64,000 bases of DNA. It comes from Heliopora coerulea (lineage: Eukaryota; Cnidaria; Anthozoa; Scleralcyonacea; Helioporidae). The translations under genes were made by a program, and so were the position numbers. The notes beneath the pieces were generated by a model. The model was given only the letters and a program-made list of their open reading frames with translations, was not told where the DNA came from and did not search any database. Where the stretch lies: assembly GCA_030142905.1 (NCBI GenBank), contig JASJOG010000044.1:1074001-1138000 (forward strand), read 5' to 3'. The number at the start of each line of letters is the position of its first letter. The stretch's first letter is position 1. Of the stretch, positions 24,601 through 34,848 are shown piece by piece.

Positions 24601-27600
24601 TCACCTGTCAACATTATTGCCTGATGAGCCTTGAAACCTTACTTTGTGAACTTTATTTAATTTATCAATAAAAACTATCAAAAAAATACAATATCATAAA
24701 AATGAATCCTCCAAACTTACCATCCTGCTAAACCCACCATAAACAACAACAAATCCCCCAGGATAATCTGACACCTAAGAAATCAAAAGATGTCAATTAA
24801 TGAGACATTATGTGAAGTCATACCACTTTATTTTTCTGCTATTTTTGAAGCTGATGGTAATTCTGGAAATTAGTTATACAGCAAAGTCCAATGAAAGAAA
24901 AGAAAAAGGTTGATAATCATTCCCTTCCTCTAAAGGCTCACAAATGATACAAACTAAAGCCCTAAGTTCATTCCCCTCCTGTCTGAAATTCCTTTTGAAA
25001 GGATACGTGTAACTTGATTCGATCTGTAACAGCTTAAATTTTAAAAATTTACCAAAAATTGTAAGGTAGATCATACCAATGCAATTAATTCAATATCTTT
25101 GTAATGATAAGAACATAATTTCTTGTTATCTCTGGGGTCAATCTGATCCAAGGACCCTGGTGAAACCTAGGTGTAAAAAAAGAAAATAAAAAGAACTAAG
25201 TAATAGGTTTCCTCAAGTATACTGACTAGATATCATAGCTTCATAATGCAATGATATAACCTAAAAAAAACAGTTCACTTCTGTGGCACTGTATGCCATC
25301 TAGTGTAATTTTAGCTTGAAGCTGGCAAAGTAAAGCATTTAAACCATAAGCATTAAACCACTCATGCCAATAGTGTCAGCCTTTTAAACAAAATTTTACT
25401 CAACATAGAGTTAATCCTACTTGGTTTTACTTGTCCAAAGGAGGCTATCTAATAACATATAATTATATTGCATGCAGGAATGAGTTTAAAAGAAAATGGA
25501 AAGGATATTCCCAATTGTAATAACATACAATATGGAAAACCCCACAAGACTGAATTCAGGACAAAACTATGAATTCTATACTTATATGACATACTTAGAT
25601 TTACTATAGATACTTAGAGCATATTTATTAACTAAGCCCCTGAGCAACTATGAAACATTGTTGCAGAAACACTTTTTCCCTGCAAATGTTTCCCAAACAC
25701 TGCCACACAAGGAAACATTTTAGGAGAAACATTTATGAAATATTTAAATTGATGAATACAGTGCAGCAAAGCCTTGGTCAGTAACCAACACAGTTTCTCT
25801 GGTGGGCAAACAAAAAATCAAATGTTTCAGGAACAAAAACCAAGGCTGGGAAGCAACTTTTGCATTCATGACAATGTTTCCATGGGCAGGCAAGCAATGA
25901 AATATTTTGAGAAAACATCAAAAATCCAAAACACTTCCTTGTTTGCATAAGACCTAAGAATCAATCCACTGTTTGGTAAGTGTTACTGAACTCCTCCACC
26001 CATTTACCTCCAAGATAACAGGAACCTTTCGTTCACTCCAATGAAATTTATATCCACTATATCTCTAAATTAATGAAGAGGTCACAGTTAATGAAGAGAA
26101 ATACTATTGAGCAAGTGAAAAGCATTCTTCTTAGGGATTTGAACTGGCCACCCTCAGTGTAAAATACAAGTCCAAAACTCCAACATTTCTGCTCTATTTG
26201 CAGGCAAGGTTCATACTAGGAAGTTGCAGGGATGCCACTGCTAGGGGGTTAAAGGGTATAAGAACACTGTACTTAGACTAGTACAGTATATAATGAGTTT
26301 TGACATGACTGAATACTGTATTTCATCTTAGTTATTGTATCCTTCCCACGAGCTACTTCAAAATACATCTGGTACAAGTTAGGATAACCACTAGTTTCTG
26401 TTGAAAGTGCAGCTTATATTATCAGAAAAGAAAAAAAGTTTCCTTGTCACATACAATTCCTTAGCAGGCATGAAATCAACAAAAAAAAACACTGTTTAGG
26501 GCAAAACTTGTCCAGACCTACAGTACAAGAATTCTTTAATGTTTGGATTAATGCTTGGTTATGAGGATTGTCTAATTCTTCTTACTAATGGAGGGACAGC
26601 TCCATAATATAAACTAATCTTACAGTACACTTTTATCAAGTAGTGAAAACACAGCTTTTAGCAAATCAGATCACATATCCTGTTTTCAAAAGATTTAATA
26701 AGACAATTATGGCCACCTACCAGATCATTTCCACTTTTATAACCAGCAAATTCTTTATAAAATTTCTGCAGTTATTAATCAGAATAATAAAGATGAAGTA
26801 TATGGCTTGAACCCAGGAGATTAGAATCAGAATGTGTTAGTTAGTATGGTGTAGCTTTGAGTATACTATAGCTAAGCCTTGAGAAAGACTATTTGTGGTG
26901 TTTGAAGTAACTGATGTGTTGATGGCTTCTTCATTCAACTCTGAAGATTACTGCTACTTAGTATATCAGAATGTCAGCCACTACAGATACCACAAACAGT
27001 CTTTCTCAAGACTTCTCTAACCTTAACAATCAACTTTTAGCAACATCTACAGGATAATTAATATAAAGTACTGGTAAACCATCATAAAAGGCAAAAGCAT
27101 TAACTTGAATTTTGAAACAAAAATTACATAGTATAACTTCATAGTATACTTGTCTACATTGCAATTATATCAACTGTGAAGCAATGACCACGTAACCCAT
27201 TATTTAATACCCATAACACTTATAACCACCAGACATTACTGCTGCTAAGTGAAACTGTCTGACATTACAGTAGCAGAAAAAAATTGTAAAGGGCCACAGT
27301 GGGATTGAATCAAGCTACATAATTATAAGTATTGATCTCTTGTACTGCACCTGTTAATGTCTGTATAAATCAATTAATATCAACTTTTCACCAAGGGGGT
27401 GTTATGGTTCAAACAGGAGTTCAGCATGTTAAAATTACAGTATGCTACATATACTGCATCCTTACCAATGCCTCAGTGAGAAGGTCAACTCTGTGCTCAG
27501 TTGAAAATGTCATATTCTGTGTTTTTTTGCCTTCTTTAGCTGATAAAATAAAAACATCATAAAAAAAGTGTAATGCATGTAACTATTCTTTAATCTTTTG

Positions 27601-29784
27601 AAAAAAAGTTAAAAAATTGATATATCAGCAACTTCAATTGAAAATCTTACCTTTCTTTACAACAATTGTCAATTCATTTGGTGCTTTTAAACTTGGAACA
27701 ATATTGCAAAAATCTTTGTAAAGCCACTACAGAATTAAGGAAAGTATTAAAGACTTTACTCTTTCCACTTAAAATGAAATATGGTTTGTTATTTTGTTAT
27801 TTTTATGTATTGTGATATGTTAGCTGTAACAAGGATTTGGCTATTAAATTATTAAAGTCAAGCAAAGATTATTAATTGGAATGATAACTTGCTTACAATT
27901 GGACTTATTGATAAAGAATGCATTGCAGAGAACTTTAAGGTCTAAAGATCAGTCTTGCAGTAGCAGATGATAGGAAGCTATGGCCTTTATTTGATCCCTA
28001 AACCACAGAATGTCATATGAAATGTCAAAGCCAAAAGACTAACTGCAAAACATAACAGTTTAAAGGGCCAACATGTGCATACCATTCTACTATACTGCAT
28101 ATACATGCACACCTTATACACCAGAATTATATTATACCAATTAGCAACTCCTGCATAATACAAATACAGAAGCTTGATGCAAATACAATACTGTAAATTT
28201 CTGGAAACATTCATACTTATTAATTTTAATGATTCAAAACTCCAGTGAACACTGAAAAGAAGACATGCATACACTTATCACAAGGCCTATTAAATGCGAT
28301 GTTGTTATCAGTTCACTTGCATTATTATTAGTCTCATGTCAAGTTGCATCACCAGGTAGTCGTGTTTGACATCAGGTCATGATACTGCAAATTTTAGCCA
28401 AGTCAAGTCAACTTACTCATTTAGGTCAAGTTAAGTGATGTCAACATTTAGACTCAGGTCATGCTGAGTTCTTAAAACATGTCAAGTCAGCTCAAGTTTT
28501 TCCCTCAAGTGTAGGACCTCAGTTGATTAATATTATTGTTCTACTGTAGACTATTCCTTAAAAATTGCCATCAAGATTTTTTAAAAGTTTAATGACTTGA
28601 AAGATGTCGCATACTTGAATCCTTGAGTTTTTTATGGTTAATGTTGAGTCATTTATAGCTACTGATTCAAGTGAGTTGAGACATTTTAAAACTGGTCAGC
28701 CACTGACTTGAGTCCTCTCAAGTCTTTTTGAGCTACTGAGTCAATTCAAATTTAGTCTGCAAAGATGTGACTTGAGTTAGGCTTATATCAAGTCAGTGAC
28801 TAAAGTCATTATACCACCACCTTACATGTACACCACAATCTAAGAACAGCAATTAAGCAGTAATTAAGAAGCTTCCATTAATTACCAGATAGTTTCCAAC
28901 CTAAACAACTTCACAATGGAGGTGAGAAGGCAGTTGGTGCTGGATTTGATCAGGCATTCTTGAGAAGCCTAAAGGTGATCCTTACCAAGTCAGGAAACAT
29001 TATTGACCATCATATATCCATATCATTTATGTTATTCTGAGGTTCCTGTGTTTCAAGTTTTTACCAGTTTTTGTCATACAAACACCTCCACAATCTGTAC
29101 AATGGTTGGCAAGAGGACAACTCTCAGGTTTGTGGGATCACTTTAGAGGTTAAAAATTATGTACATCATGTACTTCTTCAATTTGTGACATAATACAACC
29201 TACCAGTCTTAAAACCTTCAAGTATCTCTGCAGCCTGCAGTTTAACTGAATGTTTTGAACCTCGGATAGCTAGTAGTTACAAGCGCTTAGTTTGTGGTGT
29301 TGAAGTAGACGAATCGTTAGAAGACTTCCTTGAAGGTGGTTTATTTGGTACTGATTATCTGAGCCATTGTTTAATTAGGATGAATTTTGCGAGCCTTCAT
29401 CTGTAATCGAACCAACCACACAGATGATGACTGGTCGCACGCTTGAATCACTGAACAGGCCTACCATCCTGTTTACCAATAAGGACTCAACCGCCGACCA
29501 CTATATAGTACAATGATCTCAAAAGACGATCATAGAAGCACAACATACCTGGTTGGTGACTTCGAAATTTGATGGATTATACGTGGTAATAGCTTTTGAT
29601 CCAATAGAAAATACTCTTTTGTACCTGCAAAGAAATTTGTTGAAGAGCATGTGAAGATACCATAGCCCACAGCATGTCTGGAGGCGGGTATTGTACCGTA
29701 GTTAACGAGGACATACTTTCCTCTCCATGAATGTTTGGTCGTAAAATAACAAGCTACGTCGTCGTTGTCGTAGTCGTTTGCCAT
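645..29784 (-). CDS. DNAJC13: DnaJ homolog subfamily C member 13 (RME-8), N-terminal part, 46 coding exons, runs off left edge
   Basis: DNAJC13/RME-8 is a large endosomal J-protein that recruits Hsc70 and works with retromer/SNX and WASH in endosome-to-Golgi and recycling traffic. I joined 46 exons whose phases all agree (3633 nt, 1211 codons). The start is an ATG at 29784, followed by the family N-terminus ([15 protein letters not shown] across exons 1-2). Residues 1 to about 100 match the PH-like lipid-binding start. The middle is the armadillo-like region ([35 protein letters not shown]). A GYF_2-like segment spans about residues 960-1020 (EKEWYFGN, then [18 protein letters not shown]). 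The last visible exon ends NTKALYQ, roughly 90 residues before the J domain in the human protein (about 2240 aa), so the J domain and C-terminal half are outside the window. Splice sites are GT-AG. The identity is from remembered family sequence, but similarity is high in every exon. Confidence 0.96.
1436..1800. repeat. Purine-only GGGAA/GGAAA tract in DNAJC13 intron 43
   Basis: About 365 bp of nearly pure purine on the plus strand, built on GGAAA, GGGAA and GGGGA units. It fills most of the 508-bp intron between exon 43 (1886-1931) and exon 44 (1296-1377). On the transcribed strand this is a continuous pyrimidine run feeding towards the exon 44 acceptor. Long minus-strand frames over it are repeat artefacts. 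Confidence 0.8.
5328..5386. repeat. CAT/CTT trinucleotide microsatellite
   Basis: A short run of CAT and ATC triplets with CTT interruptions, in the intron between DNAJC13 exon 35 (5586-5669) and exon 36 (5138-5200). Confidence 0.7.
7642..7690 (-). repeat. tRNA-Glu-like 5' half (SINE head or tRNA pseudogene)
   Basis: Read on the minus strand, TAGTTCAATTGG is a good A-box/D-arm, and CTCTTTCACCG resembles the anticodon arm of tRNA-Glu(UUC). No T-arm or B-box follows, so this is not a functional tRNA gene. It lies in the intron between DNAJC13 exons 31 and 32. Confidence 0.4.
8640..8900. repeat. Dispersed repeat family member, related to 56860-57010
   Basis: The stretch GTGGTAGGACTCTGCC with the following TTTCAAGAAA and GTGGCCAC matches a second copy near 56930 that has GCGGTAGGACTCTCCC. 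The two copies differ by roughly a fifth of positions, so this is an old dispersed element. Both minus- and plus-strand frames of 60-70 codons over it look accidental. Confidence 0.45.
15011..15338 (+). mobile_element. tRNA-derived SINE-like insertion with 14-bp target-site duplication
   Basis: The 14-mer TGTCATATGAATAA occurs at 15011-15024 and again at 15325-15338 and flanks a 300-bp insert. The insert contains a tRNA-like core at about 15196-15272, with A-box TACTCAATGGTTAGAGC and B-box GGCTTCGATCC. The core is bracketed by an inverted repeat (GATGAACGATCTTCAAG near 15180, its complement near 15290), and the 5' part carries the GCGTAGACAGTGATAAAT motif seen in other copies. A long duplication plus a Pol III promoter is the signature of LINE-mobilised SINEs. 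It lies in the intron between DNAJC13 exons 19 and 20. Confidence 0.7.
15667..16150. repeat. Cluster of three copies of one repeat, the first inverted
   Basis: The motif run GTTAAACACAT, CTCCAAGAT, AAGGCACAAAATCGC and CAGTTTGTCCTCGAC appears in minus orientation at about 15670-15865 and in plus orientation at about 15850-15995 and 15995-16150. Further copies occur at 39388-39431 plus 40060-40140 and, degenerate, near 34415-34500. The 65- and 86-codon frames here are reading frames of the repeat. It is probably a MITE. Confidence 0.65.
16497..16618 (+). repeat. 60-bp local direct duplication
   Basis: The block starting TTCCCTACGTTTG at about 16501 is repeated at about 16562, with shared GAAAGATTCACTAAAA and GAGTCA. 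About five-sixths of positions match. It lies in the intron between DNAJC13 exons 18 and 19. Confidence 0.6.
19219..19282 (+). repeat. tRNA-like SINE core, degenerate
   Basis: It has an A-box-like CGCTCAATGGTTGAAG and a B-box-like GTGATTCAAGTCCC at tRNA spacing, with the same order as the core at 15196-15272. It is too degenerate to fold as a tRNA. It lies just 3' (transcript sense) of DNAJC13 exon 14. Confidence 0.45.
19566..20460. repeat. GGATGN hexanucleotide array, about 0.9 kb, in DNAJC13 intron 13
   Basis: A long run of 6-bp units GGATGT, GGATGC, GGATGA with GAGGAG and GTGAAT variants. It is most regular at 19780-20060 and more degenerate at both ends, with a GGA-only stretch near 20130-20170. 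Because the period is a multiple of three and the unit lacks stops, three plus frames and two minus frames remain open for 240-320 codons. It is embedded in intron 13, between exon 13 (20493-20571) and exon 14 (19401-19486), so it is not coding. Confidence 0.9.
22066..22470. mobile_element. PIF/Harbinger-like MITE with TAA duplication, directly beside the exon 11 donor
   Basis: The termini are inverted: GGGGCTGATTACATGAGACC at 22069 and the complement of GGGGCTGACGATATGAGATC ending at 22467. The arms continue with GTCAGACCGGC-like sequence and share about 25 of 31 positions. TAA flanks both ends (22066-22068 and 22468-22470), as expected for a 3-bp target duplication. There is no coding content. 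Its right end is 3 bp from the end of the GTAAGTGAG donor of DNAJC13 exon 11 (22480-22543). Confidence 0.7.
27727..29548. repeat. DNAJC13 intron 2; contains a degenerate AAGTCA-type minisatellite
   Basis: No exon could be placed here. About 28320-28810 holds many dispersed copies of CAAGTCA, GTCAAGTT and ACTTGAGT in both orientations, a decayed heptamer-like repeat. The rest is AT-rich single-copy-looking intron. Confidence 0.5.
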
Positions 29785-31772
29785 ATTCCCAAGTAGTTAT
29801 GAAGCATAACCAGTAGGAAGCTATTTAGATTCGTGACGAACTCATTGTTGGTGATTGTCACTTTCTGTTCAGGCAGTTCTCTTCCGCCATGACTAAGTAA
29901 CTAGTTCCAATCTACCAAGATATTCGCGTATGATCACGGGTTGTTAGTGTTTGCATTTCATGGTTTTGGTTGTTTCCTGTTATTTACATTTCTTTAAAAT
30001 ATGATGTGTAGGTCTCCGTGACTGAGAGAGAAAGATGAAACAGAATAAGACAATGCAGAAGTGGACGAAGAAGGAGTCAAAAAACAAGAAGTGAAAGGGA
30101 AAGCAAAGAAAAAAGAAGAATGAGGAAGACAAGAGGAAGAAAGAAAGACAGAGAAGGCCAATGGCTGTGACAATGATGTTCACAATCATGTTGATAATGA
30201 GGATGATAAAAGTAATAACTGTGTATTAGTTAACCAATAAACTAACAAAAGATAATTATAAGTCTATTTCTTTTTTATGCTGACCATTTTGTGTTAGCCA
30301 CATCTTGCATTTTGCCTCCTGCCACCTAGTTTTATAACTATTACTGGAGTTTTGATAGAAGCTAATTCCTAATTAATTTTGCTTTCTTACTGTGGTCATA
30401 AACTAAAAATGAAATTGTATCATGTCTTAACTTAACATACATGCAATGAGACAGGAAGATTCAAAATATTGAGGGAAAAGGCAAGCTTAAAAAACTTCAT
30501 GCCTAAAGTAAGGACATTTTTGATTGCAACACAATTTCTAGGAAACATTATGGAGCCCTCAAAGTAATTAAACTGTGCATTTTAGTATTAAATTTTATAG
30601 GTTTTGATCAGTATACTTTGTGCCACATGGGATCTTCAGGATACACCAACTTCTAGATGTGTAAAGTTGACCCTGGGGATCAAGAAAAGTAAATATTTAG
30701 ATACTTGCAGAAGTTAGTGTCTTCAGATGTAAAATATACTGTGTTGTGAGTGCAATTCAGGCATCTTCTGACAGGCTCAAAATAACCTTTTTAGGTGACA
30801 GCAATGATCTCTTGTCACGACACACAACTGCATCAACAGAACAGTTTTATGTAAGTTAGCTTATTTTTTGCAAATTTGGCCAGCCAGCACCTTGCCTCTG
30901 CTGAATACAGCTTGTCTGGGATGTGCCAGGAACCTGTTCCTGCTAGGACTACCAGCTGGCACTTTCCCTCAGCCCAGTTGTTAGGCATGGTTCCAAAACA
31001 ATCAAAAACACCATATGGTATGTTGTAGGTTTTTTACTCTGATGAAGGGCTTTTGTTCAAAACATCAGTACTTTGTTTTCTCAATTTTATTTTATCTACT
31101 TCACTTCAGGCAAGTATGGCTTAGTCTAAGTTTTGCATACAAATCCTTGCAAATAAAAAAATCCATACACAGTAGTTATGAACAGGGATACAGTAAATTT
31201 ACAAATAACAGACAGCAATGGTACGGGGGGACCCCCCTTGCAACAATCGTGACTGTGCAGTTCTCCTTCCAACCCTGTAAAGTATATTATACCAACAACA
31301 ATAATTGTGGTACTTTAATATGTAGTTCTGACAATGATTTTGTTATGCCAAGCTGATTCTAAAGGATTTCTAATCAAATTATGCTAGTCTACATAATTCT
31401 CTTTGTTGCTTCTTTTAATTTAACTGTATATCTGTTCTTAGACAGTGTACTAATATTCATCAGTACATAAACTGAATCATAAGTTCAATTTACCACTTAA
31501 TGTATTTCTCATCTGAGCCAAATGCTTAAAACTATAATAAAATGGTTAAAGGATGTTTTCCATCATCTAAGTACAGTGCAGACAAGATAACTGTGCATCC
31601 TTTTTATATTACTAGCAATCAGAGGCCTGTTTATACTACAGCACACCCAACCATGATTAGCAACCAATAATTATTTTTTCATAACACTTTCCATGCAGTA
31701 CAGTAAGTTGGTACTCTCACACAGAAATAATCTCACTGCTTTGAAAAAAAGATCATTACATAGGAAAGACCT
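29785..31772. other. Intergenic space between PARN (3' end) and DNAJC13 (5' end)
   Basis: Two kilobases without a supportable exon. It should hold the DNAJC13 promoter and 5' UTR near 29785-30000 and the PARN 3' UTR from 31772 downwards. A purine-rich stretch occurs at 30020-30150. Minus-strand candidate poly(A) signals for PARN are ATTAAA at 31414-31419 and AATAAA at 31086-31091; I cannot choose between them. Confidence 0.4.
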
Positions 31773-33545
31773 CTACCAATTGTCAGGCTCATCAAACCAT
31801 ATATGCTGGCCTTTGAGTTTTTTTCTTGGTGGTTCTGGGGAATCTGGAATTTCTCCTTCTTCCATCTCATTATCTGATGTAGCAGTTTGTTCATGTGGCT
31901 TCACTGAAACCTCTTTATTTGAATCAAAAGAGATAACTGTATTTTCACTTGGTGTGATATCATGGGTTTTGTTTAATGAGTCATAATTTCTTTCATCACG
32001 ATCCTTATAATCTTCCCACAAGCCATCATGGTATTCATCATAGCTCATTATCCTGTATGGGGCATCATCAACATTCAATTTGTCAAGAACTTTCCTGGCT
32101 CGTTCTCGCTTTGCTACTGAAACAAGGGCAGATGTACTATCCAACCAAGAAACGTAAACATAACCAAAGTCTTTGAATAAGGCTCGGATATCAGTTGTTT
32201 GCCATGTTTCTGGAAATTCAATGTAAAATACATGATCTCTCCTAGGTGTTATGTCTTTCCCATTCAGGTTAAGGTAAGGAATGTCTTCAATTCTTGGGAA
32301 AAGAAAAATCTTGTTCAAGAAAGGTTTGACAATTTCAAAATCAATCTGAGAGCCAAAAGAGTCACCATCCTTTATTTTCTGCAAATAAGAGACCATGGAA
32401 GCAAAAGATACTCCAGTAATAAATGCATCAAAACCAGCTTCATGTGTCTTTGTGCTTTCTGAGTATTCTCCAAAGCCTTCTGGTAGCAAGACATCTGGTT
32501 TTTTAAATGGCTTTTCACTGCTTTTCTTATAAACTTCTTCCAGATGGGTTAATTGAAAGTGTTCTTGTAACGGCTGGGTGCTAGCCATTACTTTTGTATC
32601 AACTAATCTTGGAAATATGCCTTTCACCAGAGCTTTGAACCCATCCAAGTCACTTGGAAGTGAGCATACAAACAAACGAATCACATGCATCAAGTCAAGA
32701 AGCATATTGTGGCCAAGAATAACTTTCCCTGATTTGGAGATAAGGCGAATCACCTTGGAAAAACCAACAGCCATTTCAATTTCTTCTTCCTCCCTGTTAT
32801 ATTTCTCATCTTCCAAACACTTTTTTACCTCATCAGACACTTTGGAAATCATAATGTATTCCTTCTTGTTTTCATTGACTTTGTTTTCCAAGTGCAGTCC
32901 AGAATTGTAAGTCGAGTTTACTGACCTGTGGACAAGTTTGCGCACAATTGGACTGGATGGTGGAAGGCTGAGTGTCTTCTTGTCAGGATCTTCAGTGAAA
33001 TCTTCAACTTCCTTCATAATATTTTCAATGGTTTTCTCGTATTCAGGCGGAATGTGGACACCCGAACTTGGACTTTCGTGGGATATACTCTCGTTGTGGT
33101 CCTCACTTCGTCGACTCTCCATTAATTGGCGAAGCTTGTCCTCGTTGTGAGGTAAAAGAAATGGAATTCCATGATGAATCCATTTGTTAAAATCGAATCC
33201 TTGGTTGGCCAGAAAATCCAAACTCGAGCTTTGGCAAACGAACCTCATGTCCGGCATTTGTCTACTGAAAGGCTTTGGGAAAATATAGAAATTAAAAGGC
33301 TTTGCAACGTACTGTTCCTGCTCATCATTCCACTTGAAGCTGCAAAGGCCAAACTGCAAGATCGTAAAGTCTTTCGTACCCTCTATTACTTTTTGATACC
33401 GTTCTTTGCACGTGTCTAAAGCATTCTCTCTTTTCCGTGATGTTATTCCAGAGAATTCCGTGTCCATTGAAAGGAAGGAAGCTTCATCTATCGCTTGGGA
33501 AATGACAGGTAACGCATCTTTAAAATTTAGCCTAGTTACCTCCAT
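31773..33545 (-). CDS. PARN: Poly(A)-specific ribonuclease PARN, intact single-exon ORF, 590 aa
   Basis: PARN is a DEDDh 3'-5' exoribonuclease that shortens mRNA poly(A) tails and trims the 3' ends of small RNAs, in nucleus and cytoplasm. The ORF runs from ATG at 33545 to TAG at 31773 without a break. The DEDDh residues are visible: Asp28 and Glu30 (SMDTEFSGI), Asp284 (GHNMLLDLMHV), His368 and Asp373 (HEAGFDAFITG). An RRM-like cap-binding region follows at about 430-495 (DHVFYIEFPE, then YVYVSWLDSTSALVSV with the expected Trp). The C-terminus is acidic then basic (MEEGEIPDSPEPPRKKLKG), as in animal PARN, and the length is close to human (639 aa). The two neighbouring genes are split into dozens of exons, so an uninterrupted PARN is odd and suggests an old retrocopy or complete intron loss. 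The frame is fully intact. No poly(A) remnant is visible after the stop. Confidence 0.95.
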   Translation of the reverse strand: MEVTRLNFKDALPVISQAIDEASFLSMDTEFSGITSRKRENALDTCKERYQKVIEGTKDFTILQFGLCSFKWNDEQEQYVAKPFNFYIFPKPFSRQMPDMRFVCQSSSLDFLANQGFDFNKWIHHGIPFLLPHNEDKLRQLMESRRSEDHNESISHESPSSGVHIPPEYEKTIENIMKEVEDFTEDPDKKTLSLPPSSPIVRKLVHRSVNSTYNSGLHLENKVNENKKEYIMISKVSDEVKKCLEDEKYNREEEEIEMAVGFSKVIRLISKSGKVILGHNMLLDLMHVIRLFVCSLPSDLDGFKALVKGIFPRLVDTKVMASTQPLQEHFQLTHLEEVYKKSSEKPFKKPDVLLPEGFGEYSESTKTHEAGFDAFITGVSFASMVSYLQKIKDGDSFGSQIDFEIVKPFLNKIFLFPRIEDIPYLNLNGKDITPRRDHVFYIEFPETWQTTDIRALFKDFGYVYVSWLDSTSALVSVAKRERARKVLDKLNVDDAPYRIMSYDEYHDGLWEDYKDRDERNYDSLNKTHDITPSENTVISFDSNKEVSVKPHEQTATSDNEMEEGEIPDSPEPPRKKLKGQHIWFDEPDNW

Positions 33546-33679
33546 CTTAAAGACATGTACTGTGTTTATATTTGTCCAAACAAGTGGTACTTTCGCACTT
33601 TCGTTTTCCTCAATTTCCTTCGCTTCCCTTCACTCGGTACCAGGACTCGTTACGTCCGTCGACTTGGGGCAATTTTCGC

Positions 33680-34135
33680 ATGTAATATACTTGTTTATTT
33701 ATTTATTTACTTGTTTATTTAATTACTTACTTACCTCAGTTCGTTCTTTTTTCTTTCATTCTTTTTCTCTTTCCCACTCTTTTTTATTTCCTTCTCACTT
33801 TCATTCTTTCTTCGTTCCTTTCTGTTTAACATTCCGACTTTTTGACTTCTTTCTTTTATTCTTTCACTTTCTTTTCTCCTTTTTTCCTCTTTTTGATTTT
33901 TCTCCCTTTCTCTGTTCCTTCTCTCTTACCTTTTTCTGTTTACTTATTTATCTATTTCTTCCTTTCTTTTTCTTTTTCCTTTCTTTCCTTTTATTCCTTT
34001 CTTTTTTTGTTCTCTTTCTTTTTCTCTTTTTTTCTATTTCTTTCTCTCTTTTCTCATTCTTTCTTTTTTCTTTCTTTCACTTTTTTCTTTCCTTTTTTTT
34101 CTTCCTTTCCTCCCTTCTTGCTTCCTTTCCTATTC
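33680..34135. repeat. Polypyrimidine TTTC/TTTTC tract upstream of PARN
   Basis: About 450 bp of almost pure T and C on the plus strand, starting with TTTA units and passing into TTTC/CTTT units. It lies about 140 bp upstream of the PARN ATG, so the PARN promoter region is purine-rich on its own coding strand. The 247-codon plus frame across it encodes only Phe/Ser/Leu and is an artefact. Confidence 0.85.
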
Positions 34136-34848
34136 CAATCCGTTGTTAAATATAGTTAGTCAGCCCATGCAAGTGCTACTTACCACCAAACCAGTTACGA
34201 GAAATGCCTTGTGCGCTTTTTCATTTAACTTAGTTATTACATTCTTGAGGCCCCTGCTGCATAACATGATTGTGCTATAGGATTCTGACGTAAACGATTA
34301 AGTCAGCAGCGTCTTCAGGACGTCTCTTCAACGGGCGAATCGTCAGAAACATTGCGTGCGCCAATACGAACAATCCGTTTTTGACAATCTTATCTTGTGA
34401 AAGAACTTTAGCCGCGTTGACACGTGCAATTTTGCACCTCATCATACTGGAAACAAGACATCTGCTTTTATGATTCGCTGCAGCTTGTCGACAATGGCCA
34501 CGTAAGGTGAACGGAAACTCCAAGACCACATTGTAGTAGTATTCAGTCGCATGTGTAAAGTGCTCTTAAATGAAATGTCCAATTTGTCAAATCCGACGTC
34601 AAGTCACAGGTTCAAGGATGAAAGTTAAAGCGAACTAAATATTGTGTCTTGGTTAGTGTAGTAATTATAGGAAAACTTTTCGAAGATCTCTTGCTCAAAT
34701 CTAATATACATACGCATGTTACAACGGGCGAATCATAATCTAGGGTCATTTAGTCATTACAGATATTTATCTATATTACATCGGTGTTAATTCAAAAACG
34801 TCCTGTAAAAAGCTAAGAAAGTAAGGTGACTGTAAAGGTTCTGGTTCT

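Larger units (their letters stand above)
20493..29784 (-). other. DNAJC13: DNAJC13 exons 1-13 (PH-like N-terminal region)
   Basis: Exon coordinates, 5' to 3' on the minus strand: 29717-29784, 29549-29624, 27651-27726, 27466-27533, 26721-26765, 26008-26064, 25077-25166, 24721-24774, 23582-23664, 22630-22689, 22480-22543, 21362-21461, 20493-20571. Landmarks: exon 2 [17 protein letters not shown], exon 6 [15 protein letters not shown], exon 7 [11 protein letters not shown], exon 8 [17 protein letters not shown], exon 12 [18 protein letters not shown], exon 13 [19 protein letters not shown]. Exon 4 has a tandem NAGNAG acceptor. Exon 12 has two overlapping donors; only the downstream one (GTATAC) keeps the frame into exon 13. 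The introns here are the longest in the gene (up to about 1.8 kb). Confidence 0.9.

Noticed and set aside
33406..34159. A 247-codon Phe/Ser/Leu frame resembling a multi-pass membrane protein.
   Set aside because: It is translated from the polypyrimidine tract upstream of PARN and partly from PARN antisense.
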